The notes under the pieces are model-generated. The model did not search any database, was not told where the DNA came from, and worked only from the letters and a program-made list of their open reading frames with translations. Positions 63,901 to 64,000 of a stretch of 64,000 nt of DNA are shown in pieces. The stretch is from NCBI GenBank assembly GCA_014706295.1, contig JACSVZ010000016.1:5747168-5811167 (forward strand), read 5' to 3'. The translations under genes and the position numbers were made by a program. This DNA comes from Lycocorax pyrrhopterus obiensis (lineage: Eukaryota > Chordata > Aves > Passeriformes > Paradisaeidae). How positions within the stretch are numbered: position 1 is the stretch's first letter; the number at the start of each line of letters is the position of its first letter.

Positions 63901-64000
63901 AGCGATCTGGCTGACATGTGGCAGGCTATGTGTATGTCATTAAACTGAAGTTCTAGAAGCTTGGGCTCATCTTCATCTCAGTTTTGATCTGACTTTTCAC
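51985..64000. other. Long non-coding stretch to the window end
   Basis: I see no gene. Frames are short and on both strands, without recognisable domains. A 'tttcatagaatcata' at about 59505-59519 followed by an A-run looks like the end of an antisense CR1, but no body follows. The sequence is AT-rich until about 56 kb. Confidence 0.5.

Overview
The window looks like nuclear DNA from a bird, probably a passerine. Four single-exon-style class A receptor reading frames lie in long non-coding sequence. CR1 LINE fragments, two copies of a GC-rich LTR carrying a 39-bp internal minisatellite, and an ERVK-type solo LTR are scattered between them. The clade call rests on recognising repeat types from memory; no search was run.

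Layout. From 1 to 8.9 kb there is no supportable gene, but a CR1 3' fragment at about 3.06-3.86 kb contains a striking inverted duplication. From 8.9 to 23.1 kb lies a head-to-tail cluster of GPR35-like receptors, all on the + strand: copy 1 (8959-9891), copy 2 (14821-15753), a broken copy (about 16313-16665) and copy 3 (22186-23121). A 1.19-kb solo LTR with a perfect 5-bp target duplication sits between copies 1 and 2. A CpG-rich stretch with a good splice donor precedes copy 2 and may be its first exon. From 23 to 46 kb I see no gene. That stretch holds a 55-bp minisatellite (25.35-25.89 kb), an LTR-like element (28.9 kb), an old antisense CR1 (35.6-36.35 kb) and a second LTR whose minisatellite has grown to 14 units (37-38.5 kb). 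From 46.1 to 51.4 kb is a GPR55 gene on the + strand: a TATA-bearing first exon carries the start codon and is joined in phase across a 4.05-kb intron to the main exon. A 323-bp ERVK-type solo LTR with a perfect 6-bp duplication lies just downstream. From 52 to 64 kb I see no gene.

How the genes relate. GPR35 and GPR55 are related rhodopsin-family receptors, linked in the literature to kynurenic acid/lysophosphatidic acid/CXCL17 and to lysophosphatidylinositol respectively. Here they form one same-strand receptor array with lineage-specific expansion, divergence and loss among the GPR35-type copies. The clearest functional hint is that only copy 3 keeps the transmembrane-3 arginine equivalent to human GPR35 Arg100. 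Copies 1 and 2 have methionine there and may recognise other ligands. Most other open frames in the window are chance frames or minisatellite read-through.
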